Assembly: GCA_002321335.1 (NCBI GenBank)
Contig: DCMG01000068.1
Coordinates: 1 to 44,270 of the forward strand
DNA from: Bacteroidales bacterium UBA1628
Lineage (GTDB): Bacteria; Bacteroidota; Bacteroidia; Bacteroidales; UBA932
Length of the DNA stretch: 44,270 bases
Direction: 5' to 3'
Shown here: positions 40,484 to 44,270 of the stretch, piece by piece
How positions within the stretch are numbered: position 1 is the first letter of the stretch
Layout: each line of letters opens with the position of its first letter
The notes under the pieces: generated by a model
Databases searched by the model: none
Seen by the model: the letters and a program-made list of their open reading frames with translations, nothing else
Told to the model about the DNA's origin: nothing
Translations under genes and position numbers: made by a program

Positions 40484-41704
40484 ATGAAATCTCTTAAAGA
40501 ACTTTACAGGATCGGTAAGGGACCATCCAGCAGCCATACTATGGGACCTAACAAGGCCGCCAAGGATTTCGCTGAGCGACATCTTGACGCAGCCTCGTTC
40601 GAGGTGACGCTTTATGGAAGCCTCGCTGCCACAGGCAAAGGGCATATGACCGATGTGGCGATCACAGAAGTGCTGGAGCGTATAGCTCCGGTGAGCATAG
40701 TGTGGAAGCCTGAAGTATTCCTCCCATACCATCCAAACGGGATGTCCTTCAAGGCTTTTGACTCCGAAAGCCGCCAGACGGACGAATGGACGGTGTACAG
40801 TGTCGGAGGTGGAGCGTTGTCCGAGGGCAAGCCGGACGACCGCTTCTCGACGCCTGATGTCTACGAGATGAACCGTCTTGCGGACATTCAGAGATGGTGC
40901 GAGGACAAGGGACGCAGTTATTGGGAATATGTCGACCTTTGCGAGGGGCCGGACATTTGGGATTATCTTCAGGAGGTCTGGGAGGCCATGAAAGCGTCAG
41001 TGGAGAGGGGGATAGACCATGAAGGGGTTCTCCCGGGACCTCTGAACCTCCCGAGAAAGGCTCCGATATATTACGTCAAGGCAACAGGGTACAAACAGAC
41101 CCTTCAGACCCGCGGCCTTGTCTATGCCTATGCTCTCGCCGTCAGCGAGGAAAATGCATCAGGAGGAATCATCGTGACGGCTCCGACCTGCGGATCGAGC
41201 GGTGTGATGCCAGGGGTTCTCTACCATCTGGCGAAAGGTCATGAATTCAAGGATATTCGTGTGCTTCATGCATTGGCTACGGCTGGAATCATCGGGAATG
41301 TTGTAAAACGAAACGCATCCATTTCGGGTGCGGAGGTGGGTTGTCAGGGAGAAGTCGGTGTCGCGTGCGCGATGGCTTCCGCCGCTGCATGCCAACTTTT
41401 CGGTGGCAGCCCTTCGCAGGTTGAATATGCCGCCGAGATGGGATTGGAACACCATCTCGGGATGACTTGTGACCCGATTTGCGGTTTGGTTCAGATTCCT
41501 TGCATCGAAAGGAACGCTTTTGCCGCGACACGGGCTCTCGACTCGAATCTCTATGCGGCTTTTTCGGATGGGAAGCATCGTGTGTCCTTTGATCATGTGG
41601 TGGAGGTGATGAAGCAGACCGGCAAGGATCTTCCTTCTCTTTACAAAGAGACCAGCGCCGGTGGACTGGCGAAGAGTTTCAGGGAGTTGAAGAAGCCATT
41701 CTAG
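40484..41704 (+). CDS. sdaA: L-serine dehydratase, single chain, iron-sulfur
   Basis: 406 residues. The enzyme deaminates L-serine to pyruvate and ammonia with a [4Fe-4S] cluster. The N-terminal beta domain begins MKSLKELYRIGKGPSSSHTMGPNKAA, the diagnostic SSSHTMGP. The alpha domain has IIVTAPTCGSSGVMPGVL and GAEVGCQGEVGVACAMASAA, then HHLGMTCDPICGLVQIPCIE with the cluster Cys residues. The fused beta-alpha order is that of single-chain Bacteroidota enzymes; no separate ACT domain is visible. It follows the DUF4886 gene by 24 bp. A strong hairpin after the stop (41745-41782) probably terminates it. Confidence 0.95.
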   Translation: MKSLKELYRIGKGPSSSHTMGPNKAAKDFAERHLDAASFEVTLYGSLAATGKGHMTDVAITEVLERIAPVSIVWKPEVFLPYHPNGMSFKAFDSESRQTDEWTVYSVGGGALSEGKPDDRFSTPDVYEMNRLADIQRWCEDKGRSYWEYVDLCEGPDIWDYLQEVWEAMKASVERGIDHEGVLPGPLNLPRKAPIYYVKATGYKQTLQTRGLVYAYALAVSEENASGGIIVTAPTCGSSGVMPGVLYHLAKGHEFKDIRVLHALATAGIIGNVVKRNASISGAEVGCQGEVGVACAMASAAACQLFGGSPSQVEYAAEMGLEHHLGMTCDPICGLVQIPCIERNAFAATRALDSNLYAAFSDGKHRVSFDHVVEVMKQTGKDLPSLYKETSAGGLAKSFRELKKPF

Positions 41705-41744
41705 CATTTGATTTTAGTGTAGATTCGACATAATGACAGCCAAA

Positions 41745-41782
41745 GGCGACATATTGTCACGAAATGATGACAATGTGTCGCC
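41745..41782 (+). terminator. 15-bp hairpin between sdaA and hsp20
   Basis: GGCGACATATTGTCA (41745-41759) pairs with TGACAATGTGTCGCC (41768-41782), 14 of 15 plus one G-U, loop 8 nt, followed by CTTTTG. A related element CGACATAATGACA lies just upstream (41727-41739). This can be the sdaA terminator or, given the repeated TGACA/TGTCA half-sites, an operator for the heat-shock gene. Confidence 0.6.
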
Positions 41783-41893
41783 CTTTTGATACTTGGGCGT
41801 CAACGGCACGCCGATTGATTAAACTCAAAATGTCTCGCTTGAAAGAGCGGGGTGGAAATAGATAAAGAAAATATAAAAATAGGAGATTTAATT

Positions 41894-42343
41894 ATGTTAC
41901 CAGTATCAAAAAAGTACAACAACCAAAATTGGTTACCTACATTTTTCAATGATTTCTTTGACAACGATTGGATGGTCAGGGCTAATGCCACTGCCCCTGC
42001 GATCAATGTATTGGAGAATGAGAAGAGTTATGACATCGAACTTGCCGCTCCAGGTATGACAAAGGATGATTTCAAGGTCAGTCTTGACGACAATGGTGAT
42101 CTTGTCATCAATATGGAGAAGAAGGAAGAGAAGAAAGAGGAAAACAATGAGGAAAAGAAGCATGGACATTATCTGAGACGAGAGTTCTCATATTCAAAGT
42201 TCCAGCAGACCATGGTTCTTCCTGATGATGTTGAGAGAGAAAAGATTAGCGCCACTGTAGTCAATGGTGTCCTCAAAGTCAATGTTCCTAAACTTCAGAA
42301 GCAGGAAGTGCCTCAAACGAAAAAAATCATAGAAATTAAGTAA
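41894..42343 (+). CDS. Small heat-shock protein, Hsp20/alpha-crystallin family
   Basis: 149 residues from ATG 41894 (MLPVSKKYNNQNWLPTFFND). An AGGAG ribosome site at 41881-41885 supports this start, notable in a phylum that rarely uses one; the open extension to 41852 is rejected. The alpha-crystallin domain spans about 35-135: PAINVLENEKSYDIELAAPG, then GHYLRREFSYSKFQQTMVLP and the conserved VVNGVLKVNVPKL, followed by the C-terminal IxI-type tail (KKIIEIK). A Lys/Glu-rich insertion (about 78-98) lies between strands. Hsp20 proteins form oligomers that hold unfolded proteins for refolding without ATP. No CIRCE element is seen; a 15-bp hairpin upstream is the only candidate regulator. Confidence 0.94.
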   Translation: MLPVSKKYNNQNWLPTFFNDFFDNDWMVRANATAPAINVLENEKSYDIELAAPGMTKDDFKVSLDDNGDLVINMEKKEEKKEENNEEKKHGHYLRREFSYSKFQQTMVLPDDVEREKISATVVNGVLKVNVPKLQKQEVPQTKKIIEIK

Positions 42344-42348
42344 AAAAG

Positions 42349-42379
42349 TTTGCAGGTAAAGAAAAAATGCCTATCTTTG
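42349..42379 (+). promoter_or_regulatory. Promoter of tRNA-Asp
   Basis: TTTG (42349-42352), a 19-nt spacer and TATCTTTG (42372-42379) match the Bacteroidota promoter exactly. Transcription would begin near 42386, about 42 nt before the mature tRNA. It lies immediately after the hsp20 stop. Confidence 0.8.
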
Positions 42380-42427
42380 CATCCGCATTCAGGAAGACAA
42401 CCAGAAACGACGGATGCAAAATCGCAA

Positions 42428-42502
42428 GGTGCGGTAGTTCAGCTTGGTTAGAACGCCGGCCTGTCACGCCGGAGGTCGAGGGTTCGAGCCCCTTCCGCAC
42501 CG
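42428..42502 (+). tRNA. tRNA-Asp (anticodon GTC)
   Basis: 75 nt. The acceptor stem GGTGCGG/CCGCACC pairs fully and the discriminator is G. The anticodon arm CCGGC-CTGTCAC-GCCGG gives anticodon GTC. The D arm (GTTC...GAAC) and T arm (GAGGG-TTCGAGC-CCCTT) are intact. The 3' CCA is not encoded. It follows hsp20 and is closed by an intrinsic terminator. I see no duplicated tRNA 3' end that would mark an integrated element. Confidence 0.97.
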
Positions 42503-42526
42503 CGAATGATTGAGAATCAATCAGCC

Positions 42527-42560
42527 AGCCTTTCAGATTACTTCTGAAAGGCTTTTTTTT
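42527..42560 (+). terminator. Intrinsic terminator after tRNA-Asp
   Basis: AGCCTTTCAGA (42527-42537) pairs perfectly with TCTGAAAGGCT (42543-42553), loop 5 nt, followed by a run of eight T. It is the textbook form for this phylum. Confidence 0.9.
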
Positions 42561-43606
42561 ATGCTCTTTCCATACGTTATTTGCGACCAGTGCAGGTTGT
42601 GAAGGTACTCCCGTGGATCATGTCCAGATACGGCAAAGGAGCGTTGGCGTCCGAATAAATCATATTGCCGCCAGACCTTTTCACCATCTGCAATCTCGCC
42701 GCCGGCGGCATTATATGCACGGGTCGGCGACAACCGCATTTTGTGAATATGGCGGCACACAAAACCGCCCTAAGCACAACGAAAAGCCGGAGGATATGCC
42801 GCCTATGGATTTGGGCACCATAGGCGGCATACTGCCGTGCTCCATACTGGCGCAGAAGCATGATCGTATGCCGACATTTTGCAAGATTGCAATACACGCG
42901 TCCGCTGAAAAGGCAACCATGTTCGGTCAGGTTGCCGAATGTCGTAGGCCATTGACTGATAACATCACTGGCCGTCAGCCTTGGCTTGAATGTTGGCGTG
43001 GGATGACAATGGCCAGACATATCTTTGAGTCTCAATGATGAAGGAGACATCATGCGTCTGGTGCAGCGGCTGATATGAATTTGTCAAAAGACCTTAGTGC
43101 CTTAAAAGAACAGCCATGCCATTGCGCCCTCAGCGGTATTTCACTAATTTCCAACCAGAAACAATCCGGCAGGTGTTGTCATTTCCGAAAATATCACTAA
43201 ATTAGCACCGTTTTAGGCTTGCTGGCCCGAAACAGACATATTTGATGAAAGTGTTTTCGCACTATCCTTCTGAAGAAATCTGACAGTTTCAATAGTACAA
43301 GGGTAACGACAACACCATTTCATCTGTATTCGCTTGCGTGTACCCTACACTCAACGATACAGGTGTGGGGATTGTTTCCGTTTTATTTGTACTTGGGCTT
43401 TGTCAGAGCCTCTTCAGAGATAAACGAATCGGCTCCACACTTTCTTTGTATATACCAATTTAATCGGCATCTGGGGCTGGACCGTATATAATAATCGGAT
43501 AATTATCCATCATGCCGAAAATGAACTGAAATGAACTTGATTTGATTGAAACTTACTTGTAATATTGCAGCCCGATATTGAAGAAACAATAAAAGAATAA
43601 TATCTT
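42561..43606. other. Gene-poor region of about 1 kb with palindromes and no recognised gene
   Basis: Open frames of 140-160 codons exist on both strands at 42577-43053, but they are antisense to each other, use atypical codons (rich in Cys, His, Met) and resemble no family I know. A 14-bp perfect inverted repeat (42795-42808 with 42818-42831) and a 12-bp palindrome GCCGCCGGCGGC (42698-42709) lie inside. Composition shifts to AT-rich after 43060. A 29-codon frame at 43116-43205 (MPLRPQRYFTNF...) is open but unsupported. The region may be decayed mobile DNA downstream of the tRNA. Confidence 0.5.
42795..42831. repeat. 14-bp perfect inverted repeat in the gene-poor region
   Basis: TATGCCGCCTATGG (42795-42808) and its complement CCATAGGCGGCATA (42818-42831), with a 9-nt loop. 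No U-run follows, so it is not an intrinsic terminator. It could be the end of a lost mobile unit or a stable RNA hairpin. Confidence 0.75.
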
Positions 43607-44270
43607 ATGAAACGCACAATTTTTAACCAAATCAAAATTGCGGTGATTCTTCTACTTGCATTAGCAGGATGGGGATGTACCGAAAAAGAAACTCAAGTTG
43701 AGGTTTCGTCTGTGTCACTGAACACAGCGACAATCGAGATGGTTGAAGGCGAGACATTCAGCCTTGTCGCCACTGTCCTGCCAAAGGACGCTGAATATGA
43801 CGGCGTGATCTGGGCATCGTCCAACGCCTCGGTCGCCAGTGTGAATTCCGGCACAGTGACCGCTGTCAAAGAAGGTACGGCTACAATCACAGCCAGCGCT
43901 GGTGGCAAGTCCTCCACTTGTACCGTAAAGGTTTCGACTAAAGTGGTGGCCGTGACGTCGATCACTCTTGACAAGACTTCTTTGTCAATGAAAGTGGGAG
44001 AAACAGAAACGATAACCGCAACGGTTAATCCAGGCAATGCTACCGACAAATCAGTGACTTGGGGATCATCAGATGTGTCTGTCGCGACCGTGTCCGATGG
44101 CAAAGTCACGGCGAAGAAGTCAGGAACCGCAATTATAACAGCAAAATCAGGTTCTTGCATCGCAGAATGTACCATTGCCGTCTCAGTAGATGTAGAATCT
44201 GTCACTCTTGACAAAACCTCTCTTGAACTGACCATAGACGAGACGGTACAGCTGACTGCCACGGTGAAGC
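43607..44270 (+). CDS. Lipoprotein with bacterial Ig-like (BIG2) repeats, cut by window edge
   Basis: An open frame from ATG 43607 (MKRTIFNQIKIAVILLLALA, then GWGCTEKE) runs off the right edge without a stop. The signal sequence ends at Cys24, a plausible lipidation site although the residues before it (GWG) are a weak lipobox. After it come tandem BIG2 domains: about 30-110 (VSLNTATIEMVEGETFSLVA, WASSNASVASVNSGTVTA), about 115-195 (ITLDKTSLSMKVGETETITA, WGSSDVSVATVSDGKVTA) and the start of a third (VTLDKTSLELTIDETVQLTA). BIG2 domains are surface beta-sandwiches used as spacers or adhesion modules. The C-terminal domain that would define its function is outside the window. Confidence 0.88.
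   Translation, partial: MKRTIFNQIKIAVILLLALAGWGCTEKETQVEVSSVSLNTATIEMVEGETFSLVATVLPKDAEYDGVIWASSNASVASVNSGTVTAVKEGTATITASAGGKSSTCTVKVSTKVVAVTSITLDKTSLSMKVGETETITATVNPGNATDKSVTWGSSDVSVATVSDGKVTAKKSGTAIITAKSGSCIAECTIAVSVDVESVTLDKTSLELTIDETVQLTATVK

Noticed and set aside
41705..41893. CIRCE heat-shock operator for hsp20
   Set aside because: The TTAGCACTC-N9-GAGTGCTAA pattern is absent; the inverted repeat here has a different sequence.
42577..43053. Overlapping 158- and 141-codon frames on opposite strands
   Set aside because: They are antisense to each other, have no known domain, and no promoter or ribosome site supports either.
42428..43606. Integrated element with attachment site at tRNA-Asp
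   Set aside because: No second copy of the tRNA 3' end and no integrase gene are seen downstream.
1..44270. CRISPR array
   Set aside because: No regularly spaced direct repeats with unique spacers; the repeats seen are palindromic, duplicated or tandem without spacers.
1..44270. GAATAT excess as simple codon-pair bias
   Set aside because: The word also occurs in the other two frames with rare codons and in spacers, so Glu-Tyr pair bias alone does not explain it (a genome-wide calculation is still needed).

Overview
The window is bacterial chromosome from a Bacteroidota, very probably a Bacteroidales gut-type organism. The evidence is promoters of the Bacteroidota type (TAnnTTTG -7 boxes, several with TTTG 19-20 nt upstream), few Shine-Dalgarno sequences, a Bacteroidota-length SecA, a GH106 rhamnosidase, a Ser-type sulfatase and a TamB/DUF490 giant. 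I cannot name a genus. No phage or CRISPR array is visible. The only mobile element is an IS66-family insertion cut by the left edge.

Layout. 1-1400: IS66 element (tnpA, tnpB and the start of tnpC, all minus). 1448-9097: a cell-envelope decoration cassette. Four tightly coupled minus genes (class V aminotransferase, cytidylyltransferase-oxidoreductase fusion, LicD transferase, secreted sulfatase) diverge from a second LicD gene and a Stealth phosphotransferase, which face a GT4 glycosyltransferase. 9496-14177: DUF47/PhoU-like protein, secA behind a 17-bp inverted repeat, and a bactofilin. 14192-17289: slyD, GT2 glycosyltransferase and trkA (minus). 17352-23173: a peptide-handling group (POT transporter, TIGR02757 protein, zeta-toxin-like kinase, tldD, tldE). 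23431-30800: a rhamnose island (rhaA, rhaB, divergent AraC regulator, GH106 alpha-L-rhamnosidase). 30801-31301: a gene-free stretch holding a sigma-54-like promoter, a terminator about 135 nt downstream, and repeats. 31302-36324: mgsA and tamB. 36442-42502: tsaD, an FAD-dependent dehydrogenase, a DUF4886 protein, sdaA, an Hsp20 and tRNA-Asp(GTC). 42560-43606: no convincing gene, but a 14-bp inverted repeat. 43607 to the end: a lipoprotein with bacterial Ig-like (BIG2) repeats, cut by the right edge.

How it fits together. The envelope cassette looks designed to make a CDP-activated small alcohol or amino-alcohol phosphate and transfer it with LicD onto a surface glycan. The exact substituent cannot be read from sequence. 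The rhamnose genes form a simple scavenging unit: a secreted rhamnosidase, then isomerase and kinase, under a local AraC regulator; the aldolase and permease are not here. POT plus TldD/TldE suggests uptake and processing of peptides.

Most worth a second look: (i) the aminotransferase / CTP-transferase-oxidoreductase / LicD / sulfatase operon; (ii) the candidate sigma-54-driven small RNA at about 30983-31117; (iii) REP-like palindromes translated in frame inside tldE and the GH106 gene; (iv) a strong excess of the hexamer GAATAT on both strands and in all reading frames; (v) the 17-bp inverted repeat around the secA -7 box.
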